DNA of 62,445 nucleotides from Eubacterium sp. (lineage in GTDB: Bacteria; Bacillota; Clostridia; Lachnospirales; Lachnospiraceae): contig JAFXZW010000097.1 in assembly GCA_017541035.1 (NCBI GenBank), positions 1 through 62,445 of the forward strand. The letters run 5' to 3'. The stretch's first letter is position 1. Each line of letters starts with the position of its first letter. Shown here piece by piece: positions 50,434-59,232 of this stretch. The notes beneath the pieces are model-generated. The model made no database searches. It was not told the DNA's origin and saw nothing but the letters and a program-made list of their open reading frames with translations. The translations under genes and the position numbers were made by a program.

Positions 50434-51849
50434 CTACATCCAGTCAAGGATTTCTCCGATGGTACGGTTCGGATCCTCAATACCATAGAAGAGCGCCCTG
50501 CAAAGATAATAATAGAATTTCTCAAGCTCATCCTCAGACACTTCGTTCTTCTGATATTCGAAGTGGAATGATATTCCATTGTCCGTAGGCCTGTGCATTA
50601 CGGTAACATATACATGCTGCATGGCAACACCGTTTGTATACCACTGGCTCTTATATTTCATATCGGGAATATTATGTCCCTTAAGTCCTGCCGCGGAGAG
50701 CGGCTGGTAGGTGAGTGTCGTGCAATCATAGGATGCTCCCTGCGGGACTCCGTAATGAGCTCCGACCTCACCCATATACCGGATCGGATCATAATTGGCA
50801 TGGCGCAGCAGTTCATTTTCCTTAGCCTGAACGATCTTTAATGCTTCCATAAAGGTCGTTTCGGGTTCGATTACGGTACGCAGCGGCCAGAAATGGATCC
50901 TTGTTCCGCCGGACTGGGATTCAAGCAAAGTACCTCTTCTTGCAACGGCATTCTTCACGCTGATATCCTTCTCCCCGCCGGAGAACTTGGAGAATACCGT
51001 CCGGAGTCCGAGGAGAAGAAGGACTGCCACAGGAACCTTATTCTGCTTACTGAATTCAATGAGACGTTGTGTCGGTTCATCCTCGAGATCATAAACCTTA
51101 ATATCCGCCTCGATATTTCCTGTCGGATAGCAGGCCCTGAGATCGGGATTCTTCATGGCCTCACGCAGCTCCAGCAGACGGTTTCGCGAGCTGAAGGGAG
51201 TGTAGATCGGCTCATCTGCTTCCAGCTGTTTATACCAGTATTCCTGATCTCTCTTCATAGCCGGGCTGTCCTGCTCATAAGCAAGGTCTATCTTCAGCTG
51301 CTGCAGATAGCTCTTGGGAGGCTTCGGTGCTTCCACATTCTCGAAGCTCTTCGCGCAGTACAGCTGAAGAACATAGCTGTAAAAGGCTATGATGGCTGTA
51401 GAGTCCATGGTCATATGATGAACCTTCATATAGAGTCCCTCATAATTGCCCGGCAGACGTATCAGAACGATTTCGTTCATGGGTCCGCCGTCCATGTGAA
51501 AAGGAATGCGGCTCCAGCGCCTCATCTCCTCATGAGCATCCTCTTCCTGCCAGCCGGAGAAGTCCACCAGCTTTATCTCACGATCCTCATGGGGGATAAG
51601 ATACTGCACGGGATTACCATCCTCATCCATGTTGATGCGAAGACGCATTGACTCAAACTTCTCATATCCGTCATAGATACATTCCCTTAAAACATCAAAA
51701 TTCGTCTGTCCGTATTCAATGTAAAACCCAGTCGCAATATTCAGCAATTCTTCCCTTTTGCAGGCCATAACCGTGTAAAAATGAATCCTCTGCGCCGCCG
51801 TCAAAGGATAGGTCTGCATAACCGCACCGTTAAAACTGATTTCCTTCAT
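50434..51849 (-). CDS. Free-standing condensation-domain protein
   Basis: 471 residues in one condensation (C) domain, as in NRPS systems. The active-site HHxxxD is H144-H145-x3-D149 (MKVHHMTMDSTA). Other marks are TYPLTAAQRIHFYTVMAC at the N-terminus and VPVAVLLLLGLRTVFSKFSGG in the second half. No adenylation, thioesterase or carrier domain is attached. Such proteins join an acyl group from a carrier to an amine or alcohol. The start at 51849 follows AGGAG at 5 bases. It lies between the alpha/beta hydrolase (31 bases upstream) and the carrier-protein gene, its likely partner. Confidence 0.88.
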   Translation of the reverse strand: MKEISFNGAVMQTYPLTAAQRIHFYTVMACKREELLNIATGFYIEYGQTNFDVLRECIYDGYEKFESMRLRINMDEDGNPVQYLIPHEDREIKLVDFSGWQEEDAHEEMRRWSRIPFHMDGGPMNEIVLIRLPGNYEGLYMKVHHMTMDSTAIIAFYSYVLQLYCAKSFENVEAPKPPKSYLQQLKIDLAYEQDSPAMKRDQEYWYKQLEADEPIYTPFSSRNRLLELREAMKNPDLRACYPTGNIEADIKVYDLEDEPTQRLIEFSKQNKVPVAVLLLLGLRTVFSKFSGGEKDISVKNAVARRGTLLESQSGGTRIHFWPLRTVIEPETTFMEALKIVQAKENELLRHANYDPIRYMGEVGAHYGVPQGASYDCTTLTYQPLSAAGLKGHNIPDMKYKSQWYTNGVAMQHVYVTVMHRPTDNGISFHFEYQKNEVSEDELEKFYYYLCRALFYGIEDPNRTIGEILDWM

Positions 51850-51880
51850 ACACACTCCTTTCCACTTATGGTTAGTCCGC

Positions 51881-52882
51881 TTATATATCTTTGAGGAACT
51901 CCTTCTCCGTCTCCTCATAGAGCTCTGTATTTTCAAAAATGCTGGATCCGTGTCCTGCATTTTCAACCATTAACAGCTGTTTACGGGATTTGCAGGCTTC
52001 ATAATTCTGCTCGGACATGATCGTCGGAACGAATTTGTCTTCCTTACCGTGTACAAAAAGGACGGGAACCTTGTTGTCCTTCAGAGCCTCCTGCGTAGAA
52101 TATTCATCAAAACGGTAGCCGACAACTTTTTTGGAATACATGCCGTTCAGATTGATGATGGGCGATGTGATCGGGATGTGGTAGTTCTTCTTCATCACAT
52201 GGGAGAATATCTCCGCAGGAGAAGTAAAGGCGCAGTCCGCGATCACGGCGCTGACGCTGTTCTGGACACTTTCCAAGCCCAGAGCCATCAGGACGGTGGT
52301 GCCCCCCATGGATGTTCCGTGCAGGACGATCTTAATGTCTCCGCCAAAACGTTCATGCGCATACTCGATCCATTTCTCCGTATCAAAACGGTCAAGGATT
52401 CCGAAGCCTACATATTCGCCTTCGCTTTCTCCGTGCGCGCGAAGGTCGAGAAGCAGGACCTCATACCCTTCCCGATGGAAGAAGTATGCATGGGTGGAAT
52501 TATCCATTGCCTTGCTCGTATACCCGTGATGCAGGATAACCAGCTTCTTCGAGGGCTTTTCCGCAGGGATATAAACCGCATGAAGCTTGATCCCGTCTCT
52601 GGCCGTAATGAAGATATCCTCCTTGGATACCCCTTCCGCCCAGACTCCTATGTATTCCATTTTCTTTGCGTACTCTGCCATCTTCTCGGTATCGGCAAAT
52701 TCCGCTACGATCGACTCATCCACTCCGTTCGGACGGGGAAGTGTCTTTTTAAAAAGGATAGCAGACGCTATGCCGGTAATACCCGCAGCGACCCCCGCAC
52801 CCGCAAGACCTCCGACCACGACCTTTCCAAATGTGTTACCATCATCTTTGCCCAACGTCTCTTCCTCCTCTTTTTTATCCAT
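51881..52882 (-). CDS. Membrane-anchored alpha/beta hydrolase
   Basis: 333 residues. After a short charged start, a glycine/alanine-rich hydrophobic stretch (about 20-44) may anchor the protein. The hydrolase fold has the oxyanion loop LVILHHGYTS (near 115), the nucleophile in HGTSMGGTT (near 193-201, serine of GxSxG), an acidic residue after VPVLFVHGKEDKF and histidine in VENAGHGSSIF. It resembles BAAT/DUF-type peptidases and lipases. GGAGC lies upstream. It is 13 bases after the amylase gene. It might release or process the product of the condensation system. Confidence 0.85.
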   Translation of the reverse strand: MDKKEEEETLGKDDGNTFGKVVVGGLAGAGVAAGITGIASAILFKKTLPRPNGVDESIVAEFADTEKMAEYAKKMEYIGVWAEGVSKEDIFITARDGIKLHAVYIPAEKPSKKLVILHHGYTSKAMDNSTHAYFFHREGYEVLLLDLRAHGESEGEYVGFGILDRFDTEKWIEYAHERFGGDIKIVLHGTSMGGTTVLMALGLESVQNSVSAVIADCAFTSPAEIFSHVMKKNYHIPITSPIINLNGMYSKKVVGYRFDEYSTQEALKDNKVPVLFVHGKEDKFVPTIMSEQNYEACKSRKQLLMVENAGHGSSIFENTELYEETEKEFLKDI

Positions 52883-52895
52883 TTGTTCCTGCTCC

Positions 52896-54641
52896 TTATC
52901 TGAAACTATTAGCCCAGTTCACAAGTGAATTATGCCAGATATTATCCTCAACATCCTTACGCATCTGATCCGTCACGGGTCCGTTTTTAGCCATCTTTGC
53001 AAGTATCACTGCCTGAAGCTGCTCCACAGTCATCTCCTCATAGGGGATATCCGGAACAGGCACTGTCTCCTTCTGTGCTTTCTCCTGTTTCGTTCGCTCC
53101 TGCTTTTTCTTCTCGTCAGGCTTCTGTCCTGATTTCGTTGCTTCAGCAGTCTTTGGGTCCGGTGCCTTTGCTCCGGCGGACTTCTGTCCCGGTGCCTTTG
53201 CTTCGGCGGACTTCTGCTCCGGTTTCTTCTCTGAAGCTTTCTGTTCTTCCTTTGCATCCGGCCCGGCGGTCTTTATCTCTGTTACGGAAAGCTTGCTGCT
53301 CTTCGCCTTCCCGCCCTCAGCCGGTGCATAGATCTCCCCGTTATTGGGCTGTATGCGTATCTGAAGTCTTCCTCCTGAAGCCGTCAGTTTTTCACCATAT
53401 AAAAGACCGATGTACTCACCGTCTGCAGCCGGAACATTTATCTCTGCCGCATTGTCATCATTATTCACCGCTACGACCAGCCTTCCGCGGCCATAGGCAA
53501 ACTGACGGTTGGTCAGGCAAAGCTCCCTGTAATCCTCGCTTGTCAGATCCTGCCGGTACTCCTTATGGATTCTGCCCAGCGCCGTGATCAGCTTCGTACA
53601 GGGATTTTTTTCATAATCCTTTGCATGCTCCTTCAGGTCAATGTACGGACGAAGGGAATCATCCGAAAACTGTTCCTTTCTGCCTTCGATCCCGAACTCA
53701 CTTCCGTAATAGATTGAAGGGATTCCGGGGAGCGTGAACAGCATGATATGCACGGGCGTGAAATGTGCCTTATTCTTCAGCTTCGTAATGATCCGCTCCA
53801 CATCATGATTATCCACGAAATTGTAAAGCCTGATGGCTCTGGAGATCATGCCGTTGGTGTAGCGTATCGTGTGAGCGATCTCAAAGAAATTGTGATCGTT
53901 CATGCCGCTGTATAACCCTTTGTGAAGAGTATAGTTCGTCACACTGTGCAGGGTATTCGCATTCGCCCATCGGGAATAATCTCCGTGGATCACCTCGCCC
54001 ATAAGCCAGAAATCAGGTTTCACGGAATCTGCTGTCCGCCGCAGGTCCTTCATGAACTCGAAATCCAGTACATCCGCCGCATCAAGCCGCAGACCATCTA
54101 TATCAAATTCCTTTACCCAGAAACGGATCACATCGCAGATATAATCCTTGACTGCCGGATTCCTCTGATTCAGCTTGACCAGAAGATTGTAGCCTCCCCA
54201 GTTTTCGTAGGAAAAGCCGTCGTTATATTCATTATTTCCGTAGAAATTCACATTACAGTACCAGTCTCTGTATGCGGATCCTTCCCTTTTTTCCCGGATA
54301 TCCTTAAATGCGAAGAAGTCACGTCCCGTATGATTGAAAACTCCATCCAGAATAACCCTGATCCCCGCATCGTGACATTTCTTCACGAAATTCGTCAGAT
54401 CCTCATTCGTTCCCAGTCTTGAGTCCAGCTTCTTATAATCCGTAGTTTCATAACCATGCCCTACCGATTCAAAAAGAGGACCGATATAAAGCGCGTTCAC
54501 TCCGATCTTTTTTAAATGATCGATCCATGGAACCAAAGTGTTCAACCTGTGTACCGGTTCGCCGTAGTCGTTCTGCTTCGGTGCCCCGGTAAGTCCCAAC
54601 GGATAAATGTGATAGAACACTGCCTCATCATACCATGCCAT
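52896..54641 (-). CDS. GH13 alpha-amylase-family glycoside hydrolase with disordered C-terminus
   Basis: 581 residues, no signal peptide, so probably cytoplasmic. The (beta/alpha)8 barrel is complete: VILDGVFNHTG near 96-106, nucleophile D187 in GLRLDAAD, acid/base E216 in WLMGEVIHGD, and third acid D280 in FVDNHDVERI. A beta-sandwich domain follows at about 390-440. From about 450 the chain is K/E/A/P/Q-rich (QKSAEAKAPGQKSAGAKAPD), then ends in a short folded-looking segment YEEMTVEQLQAVILAKMAK. It is the first gene of the condensation-domain operon. Its role is likely maltodextrin or glycogen hydrolysis. Confidence 0.92.
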   Translation of the reverse strand: MAWYDEAVFYHIYPLGLTGAPKQNDYGEPVHRLNTLVPWIDHLKKIGVNALYIGPLFESVGHGYETTDYKKLDSRLGTNEDLTNFVKKCHDAGIRVILDGVFNHTGRDFFAFKDIREKREGSAYRDWYCNVNFYGNNEYNDGFSYENWGGYNLLVKLNQRNPAVKDYICDVIRFWVKEFDIDGLRLDAADVLDFEFMKDLRRTADSVKPDFWLMGEVIHGDYSRWANANTLHSVTNYTLHKGLYSGMNDHNFFEIAHTIRYTNGMISRAIRLYNFVDNHDVERIITKLKNKAHFTPVHIMLFTLPGIPSIYYGSEFGIEGRKEQFSDDSLRPYIDLKEHAKDYEKNPCTKLITALGRIHKEYRQDLTSEDYRELCLTNRQFAYGRGRLVVAVNNDDNAAEINVPAADGEYIGLLYGEKLTASGGRLQIRIQPNNGEIYAPAEGGKAKSSKLSVTEIKTAGPDAKEEQKASEKKPEQKSAEAKAPGQKSAGAKAPDPKTAEATKSGQKPDEKKKQERTKQEKAQKETVPVPDIPYEEMTVEQLQAVILAKMAKNGPVTDQMRKDVEDNIWHNSLVNWANSFR

Positions 54642-54721
54642 ATTAACCTCCCGAGAATAAACATTCTCTTTTCATTTGTATTGGGGAATATCCCCTTCCA
54701 TGAAGATAGAAATACTTTTTC

Positions 54722-54750
54722 ATTATACATGAAAACCACCTTTTCCTCAA
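54722..54750 (-). promoter_or_regulatory. Promoter of the amylase-condensation operon
   Basis: On the minus strand TTGAGG (54745-54750), a 17-base spacer and consensus TATAAT (54722-54727), about 80 bases upstream of the amylase start. No other clear promoter is seen before the later genes of the operon. Confidence 0.6.
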
Positions 54751-54880
54751 CCAAAACCGGTCATATAACCCGACCGGCTTCCATACGATCCCGGTGTTCT
54801 CTCCCTGTCCCCATACCCGGCCTCATCAGGGGTGTATCATTGGTTACGCAAATGATAGGCACGATGATGTATCCATTAGA

Positions 54881-54910
54881 AAAAGAGACCGGCTGTAAAT
54901 CGCCGGTCTC
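54881..54910 (-). terminator. Intrinsic terminator of the feo operon
   Basis: Stem GAGACCGGC (54885-54893) / GCCGGTCTC (54902-54910), followed by TTTTTC on the minus strand, 22 bases beyond the stop of the Cys-rich protein. Confidence 0.85.
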
Positions 54911-54931
54911 CCATGCATTCCTTCATTGAGG

Positions 54932-55132
54932 TCAGTTCAGACGCTCTCTTACATTCATTTTACTCCTTGGACAGCCGCTGCAGGAACTGCAGCAGCCTCC
55001 GCAGCTTTTGCAGCTTCCTCCGCAGATCACCGACTTTCCGGCCTTCTTATCGCGGATCATACTGCAAATGATCAGCGCCACAACCACAAGGAGGACGATG
55101 AGTACAAGTATCGTTCCGACTATTTCATTCAT
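54932..55132 (-). CDS. FeoB-associated Cys-rich membrane protein
   Basis: 66-residue protein with an N-terminal transmembrane helix (about 4-27) and a cytoplasmic tail with cysteine motifs (CGGSCKSCGGCCSSCSGC). It matches small cysteine-rich proteins found after feoB in many Firmicutes. They are thought to assist ferrous iron transport, perhaps by binding iron at the inner side. GGAGG lies 6-7 bases before the ATG. It lies 67 bases downstream of feoB. Confidence 0.9.
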   Translation of the reverse strand: MNEIVGTILVLIVLLVVVALIICSMIRDKKAGKSVICGGSCKSCGGCCSSCSGCPRSKMNVRERLN

Positions 55133-55199
55133 ATCCGCATCCTCCTATCTCCCGATGATAGTTTCCTTCATCCGGGCAGCGACCGGCATTCCTGTCCTG

Positions 55200-57614
55200 T
55201 TATGCACTCTTTTTCATTTTGATCTCCAGCTTCTGGCTCTCCTTATACGGCCGGAAGAGCAGATATGCGAAGCCGATCAGCAACAGGAATGCAACGATCA
55301 CCCATGCGCTGAAGGTTCCGGTGAACAGCATACCGATCTGATATACACAGAGTGCGACTACATATGCGAAAGCACACTGGTAACCGATCGCAAACCAGGT
55401 CCACTTTGCGGAGTTCATTTCCCTCTTGATCGCACCGATGGCTGCAAAGCAGGGTGCGCACAGCAGGTTAAACAGCAGGAAGGAATATCCTGCCAGGCGC
55501 GTCAGTCCCTCGAAATCCAGGACTCCGAAGACGCCGACAACCTCTTCCTTTGCCACAAGACCCATGACGGTTGCCACCGTCGCACGGATATTGTCGAAGC
55601 CGAGGGGTGCAAAGATCCATGAAATACCGCTTCCGATCTTGCCCAGAATACTGTCTTCCAGGGCAACATCCGGATTGAAGCCAAAGGCTCCGTCCACCCA
55701 GCCAAAGGACTTGCCAGCCCAGATCAGGATGGAAGAAAGCAGGATGATGGTTCCGGCCTTCTTGATGAAGGACCAGCCGCGCTCCCACATGGAACGAAGT
55801 ACAGCCCCCACCTTCGGTGCATGGTACGCCGGCAGCTCCATAACGAAGGGTGCCGGGTCTCCTGCAAATATTTTCGTCTTCTTCAGGATGATACCGGAAA
55901 GAACGATAGCCGCAACTCCGATGAAATAAGCACTCCACGCAACCCATGCGGAGCCATGGAACAGAGCCGCAGCGATCAGGGAAATGATGGGCAGCTTTGC
56001 CCCGCAGGGGATAAATGTTGTTGTCATGATCGTCATACGACGGTCTCTTTCATTTTCAATGGTACGGCTTGCCATGATACCCGGCACGCCGCAGCCGGTT
56101 CCGATCAGTACCGGAATGAAGGACTTACCCGATAGCCCGAACTTCCGGAAGATACGGTCCATGATAAATGCCACGCGGGCCATGTAGCCACACTCCTCCA
56201 GAATTGCAAGGAAGATAAAGAGTACCAGCATCTGCGGAACAAATCCGAGTACTGCACCCACACCGGCGATGATTCCGTCCAGGATGAGACTCTTCAGCCA
56301 TTCCGCGCAATTCATGGCATCCAGGCCTTTCTCTGCCAGGGCCGGAATACTCGGAACCCAGGTTCCGTATTCGGAGGGATCCGGCGAATCGAATTCACCC
56401 TCTTCGTTCAACGCCCCGGATGCTTCCAGCACCTCGTCAATGGCGTAACCCTTTTCGATCAGATCATCCGCGTAGGTCCCGTAAGCCTCCGTAAAGCCAT
56501 CCAGATCCCCGTCTTCAAAAGCCCCCTTCAGGTCTTCGGCACCGATGACATTTTTATCTTCCGCTGCCTGATCGATCACTGCTTTTACTTCATCAACAAA
56601 AACATGCTCTTCCGCCCACTTCTCGGTGTCTGCATCAAAATCTCCACTCATTCCGAAGAGGTGGAAGCCATCACCGAAAAGGTTGTCATTGGTCCAGTCT
56701 GTAGCCCACCCGCCTATCGTGGAGATCGACACATAATATACGATGAACATGATCACCGCAAAGATCGGAAGCGCCAGCCAACGGTTGGTTACGATCCTGT
56801 CGATCTTATCGGAAGTATTCATTTTGGTTCCGGTATGTTTCTTTTTCAGCACACCGGAAATGATGGATGAAATGTAGTTATACCGCTCATTTGTGATGAT
56901 GCTTTCCGTGTCATCGTCGAAGGCCTTTTCCATTTCCGCTATCTCTGCGGAAACATCCGGAAGTCCTTCCGCCATTTCAGCGACCTTATCATCCCGCTCC
57001 AGAAGCTTGATGGCGAAGAAGCGGCGTTCTTCTGCTTTGATGCCTGAAGGAAGCTTCTCCTCTACCCGCTGAATATAGTCCTCAACCTCTTTGGAGAAGG
57101 AGTGTTTTCTTTCCGCGACCCTGCCTGCTTTGGCAAGTTCAATGGCCTTTTCCGTAACCTGATCGATACCTGTGCCCTTCATGGCGGAGATCTCAAGCAC
57201 CGGAACCCCCAGCTTGTCGGAGAGGGCCTTCGTATTGATCTTGTCTCCGTTCTTCTCCACCAGATCCATCATATTGACAGCGATCACTACCGGGATACCC
57301 AGCTCCAGCACCTGCGTTGTCAGGTACAGATTTCGCTCAAGGTTGGTGCCGTCAACGATATTGATGATGGCGTCCGGCCGCTGCCCGATCAGATAATTTC
57401 TCGCCACCACTTCTTCCAGCGTATAGGGTGACAGCGAATAAATACCGGGAAGATCCTCGATTCGGACCTCCTTATTCCCTTTCAGCTTTCCTTCCTTCTT
57501 CTCGACAGTAACGCCGGGCCAGTTTCCTACATACTGGTTGGCTCCTGTCAGCGCATTGAATAATGTTGTCTTCCCGCAGTTCGGATTTCCTGCGAGGGCG
57601 ATACGTATGCTCAT
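55200..57614 (-). CDS. feoB: Ferrous iron transporter FeoB
   Basis: 804-residue inner-membrane protein. The N-terminal G domain has G1 GNPNCGKTT (9-17), G3 DLPG (54-57) and G4 NMMD (114-117), followed by the GDI-type helical region (to about 265). The transmembrane part starts near 278. Between the first membrane segment and KSLILDGIIAGVGAVLGFVP lies an acidic segment of about 110 residues (about 315-430), larger than in typical FeoB. Gate motifs GCGVPGIMASR and PCGAKLPI are intact. It is preceded by two feoA genes, and an operator-like box lies in the gap. Confidence 0.95.
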   Translation of the reverse strand: MSIRIALAGNPNCGKTTLFNALTGANQYVGNWPGVTVEKKEGKLKGNKEVRIEDLPGIYSLSPYTLEEVVARNYLIGQRPDAIINIVDGTNLERNLYLTTQVLELGIPVVIAVNMMDLVEKNGDKINTKALSDKLGVPVLEISAMKGTGIDQVTEKAIELAKAGRVAERKHSFSKEVEDYIQRVEEKLPSGIKAEERRFFAIKLLERDDKVAEMAEGLPDVSAEIAEMEKAFDDDTESIITNERYNYISSIISGVLKKKHTGTKMNTSDKIDRIVTNRWLALPIFAVIMFIVYYVSISTIGGWATDWTNDNLFGDGFHLFGMSGDFDADTEKWAEEHVFVDEVKAVIDQAAEDKNVIGAEDLKGAFEDGDLDGFTEAYGTYADDLIEKGYAIDEVLEASGALNEEGEFDSPDPSEYGTWVPSIPALAEKGLDAMNCAEWLKSLILDGIIAGVGAVLGFVPQMLVLFIFLAILEECGYMARVAFIMDRIFRKFGLSGKSFIPVLIGTGCGVPGIMASRTIENERDRRMTIMTTTFIPCGAKLPIISLIAAALFHGSAWVAWSAYFIGVAAIVLSGIILKKTKIFAGDPAPFVMELPAYHAPKVGAVLRSMWERGWSFIKKAGTIILLSSILIWAGKSFGWVDGAFGFNPDVALEDSILGKIGSGISWIFAPLGFDNIRATVATVMGLVAKEEVVGVFGVLDFEGLTRLAGYSFLLFNLLCAPCFAAIGAIKREMNSAKWTWFAIGYQCAFAYVVALCVYQIGMLFTGTFSAWVIVAFLLLIGFAYLLFRPYKESQKLEIKMKKSA

Positions 57615-57758
57615 CTTTGTCCCTTTCTTTCCTGCTATCCCGAATGGATGATCGGATCCTGTCAGGCATTCAGGATAATATGCCGGTACACTTATTTTAT
57701 GTATAGAATCTTCGGCAACGATTCAAAATGGAAAAAATCGCAGTCGTACAGTACCGGC

Positions 57759-57774
57759 GTTAGTCTTTACTAAC
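57759..57774. promoter_or_regulatory. GTTAG-N6-CTAAC box upstream of feoB
   Basis: Inverted repeat GTTAG-TCTTTA-CTAAC, with the same half-sites and spacing as the two boxes at the feo promoter. It lies in the 176-base gap between the second feoA and feoB, and may control an internal feoB promoter. Confidence 0.6.
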
Positions 57775-57790
57775 CTTCAGTCAAAAAAAA

Positions 57791-58012
57791 TTACTGCACC
57801 TCTATCATTTCCGCATCCGCTTTACGAACCGACAATTCATAGCCTCTCACGGTAATCTCAACGGGATCACCCAGCGGTGCAACCTTCCTCACATAAAGCT
57901 CGACGCCCTTTGTGATCCCCATGTCCATGATCCGGCGTCGGACCGCGCCTTCCCCCTGCAGTTTTACCACAGTGGCCGTCTCGCCGATCTTCACATCTCT
58001 TAGCGTTTTCAA
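57791..58012 (-). CDS. feoA: FeoA-domain protein
   Basis: 73 residues of the SH3-like FeoA fold: LRDVKIGETATVVKLQGEGA, RRRIMDMGITKGVELYVRKV and GDPVEITVRGYELSVRKADAE. FeoA works with FeoB in ferrous iron uptake. The start is a TTG at 58012, supported by AGGAGG at 7 bases. It lies 11 bases downstream of the first feoA, and feoB follows. Confidence 0.93.
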   Translation of the reverse strand: MKTLRDVKIGETATVVKLQGEGAVRRRIMDMGITKGVELYVRKVAPLGDPVEITVRGYELSVRKADAEMIEVQ

Positions 58013-58023
58013 GGTCCTTCCTC

Positions 58024-58233
58024 CTAAATAAAAATCTTTCCTGCCAGTTCTTCACTGACAGCCACCCGGCTTTCCTTTACCTTCACGATCAGGTTCTTCC
58101 CTACCGCACTTACGACACTGACCTGCCCGCCGACATTAAATCCAAGGTCTGTCAGGTGTTTCCTTACTTCCGGATTTCCTCCGATCTTTTTGATGATCTG
58201 AGGCCGTCCCATTTCTGCATAGATCAAAGGCAT
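58024..58233 (-). CDS. feoA: FeoA-domain protein, first copy
   Basis: 69 residues, also an SH3-like FeoA fold: KIGGNPEVRKHLTDLGFNVGGQVSVVSAVG and NLIVKVKESRVAVSEELAGKIF (parts). It is distinct from the second copy. ATG 58233 is chosen with GGAGGAG at 7 bases; a GTG one codon upstream is less likely. It is the first gene of the feo operon, with the promoter and two boxes about 60-110 bases upstream. Confidence 0.9.
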   Translation of the reverse strand: MPLIYAEMGRPQIIKKIGGNPEVRKHLTDLGFNVGGQVSVVSAVGKNLIVKVKESRVAVSEELAGKIFI

Positions 58234-58293
58234 CACGGTACTCCTCCCTTATTTTATTTGGTATAGACACGTTAACAGTTTTGAATAACAAAA

Positions 58294-58345
58294 GTTAGCA
58301 AGTTCTAACCATAACAAGTATAGTTAGTGCTTGCTAACCTGTCAA
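58294..58345 (-). promoter_or_regulatory. feo promoter with two GTTAG-N6-CTAAC operators
   Basis: On the minus strand TTGACA (58340-58345), a 17-base spacer and TATACT (58317-58322). The box 58323-58338 (GTTAG-N6-CTAAC) fills the spacer. A second box, 58294-58309, lies just downstream of the -10. The half-sites resemble those bound by DtxR/IdeR-type iron regulators (TTAG...CTAA). Iron repression of the feo genes is the expected outcome. Confidence 0.8.
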
Positions 58346-58496
58346 GTGTTATTTTTTCATTTTTTAACCGTGAAACATCCTCCGGATGAATCTCGCTCTT
58401 CTCTCCATCATCCGAACCGTTATTTTGTTTTTCGATCGGCTTTAGCAACAAAAGCTGATCAAAACTCCCGTACTCTCCGGAAGCAACATCCCCGGT

Positions 58497-58592
58497 CACT
58501 CCTCCCTTCCGAAGGCGACATCCCCGATCACTCCTCCCTTCCGAAGGCGACATCCCCGATCACTCCTCCCTTCCGAAGGCGACATCCCCGGT
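58497..58592. repeat. 32-bp tandem repeat, three copies
   Basis: Units 58497-58528, 58529-58560 and 58561-58592 are nearly identical. The third unit includes the stop codon and last codons of the rhodanese gene, so the array seems to have grown from the gene's 3' end. The rest of the 323-base gap to feoA holds the feo promoter region and no gene. Confidence 0.9.
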
Positions 58593-59204
58593 CCAGTCGA
58601 TGATTCCGCCAAATTCGTAAATCCGGGTGTATCCCATATCCGCCAGTTTCTGCGATGCTTCTTTACTTCTTCTCCCGCTCCGGCAATAGATCAAAATGAT
58701 CTGGTCCTTGTCGGGCAGCTTCGACGGCGGAGTATCCTGTATATCCTCATTCGAAATCAGGATCGCGCCGGGAATATGTCCTTCCATATACTCATCTATC
58801 CGCCGGACATCCACGATCACATGCCCATCGTCCTTCTCCATCATCTTCCGTGCTTCTTCCTGCGAGATCTGTGTATATACGCCGTTTGCAGCAGGTTCCT
58901 TCTCCTGCGACGGGTATTCCGTAGACGGAGGTATTTCTCCTTGATCTTCTTTCATTTCGTTTCCCGAAGTATCTTCCGAGGCTGGTTCAACGACAGGCTC
59001 AGATGTGCGTTCCGAGGTGGGCTCGGTGACGGACCCGGATGTGCGTTCCGAGGCTGGCTCGAACGCTTCCGTTACCGTCTGAGACTCTGCTTTCGAATCA
59101 CTATCCGTGGTGGACTGCATCTTCTTCTCTCCCGTATTTCCGGATGCACAGCCTCCGAGAAGAAATGTGAGCAATAATCCTGATATGATCAACTTCCTTT
59201 TCAT
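58560..59204 (-). CDS. Lipoprotein with rhodanese domain
   Basis: 214 residues. A signal peptide ends in the lipobox LLGGC. A low-complexity linker (about 25-100) contains repeats of PASERTSG/PTSERTSEPV type. The rhodanese domain (about 105-214) has DVRRIDEYMEGHIPGAILIS, and the active-site loop is YCRSGRRS with cysteine followed by a full loop, so sulfurtransfer is possible. The ATG at 59204 has GGAG at 6 bases. A run of nine G/C lies about 28 bases upstream of the start. Confidence 0.88.
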   Translation of the reverse strand: MKRKLIISGLLLTFLLGGCASGNTGEKKMQSTTDSDSKAESQTVTEAFEPASERTSGSVTEPTSERTSEPVVEPASEDTSGNEMKEDQGEIPPSTEYPSQEKEPAANGVYTQISQEEARKMMEKDDGHVIVDVRRIDEYMEGHIPGAILISNEDIQDTPPSKLPDKDQIILIYCRSGRRSKEASQKLADMGYTRIYEFGGIIDWTGDVAFGREE

Positions 59205-59232
59205 GTCATTCTCCTTCATAGTGAATATCTGA

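Noticed and set aside
58497-58592. Direct repeats considered as a CRISPR array
   Set aside because: The units follow each other without spacers, and no cas genes are present.
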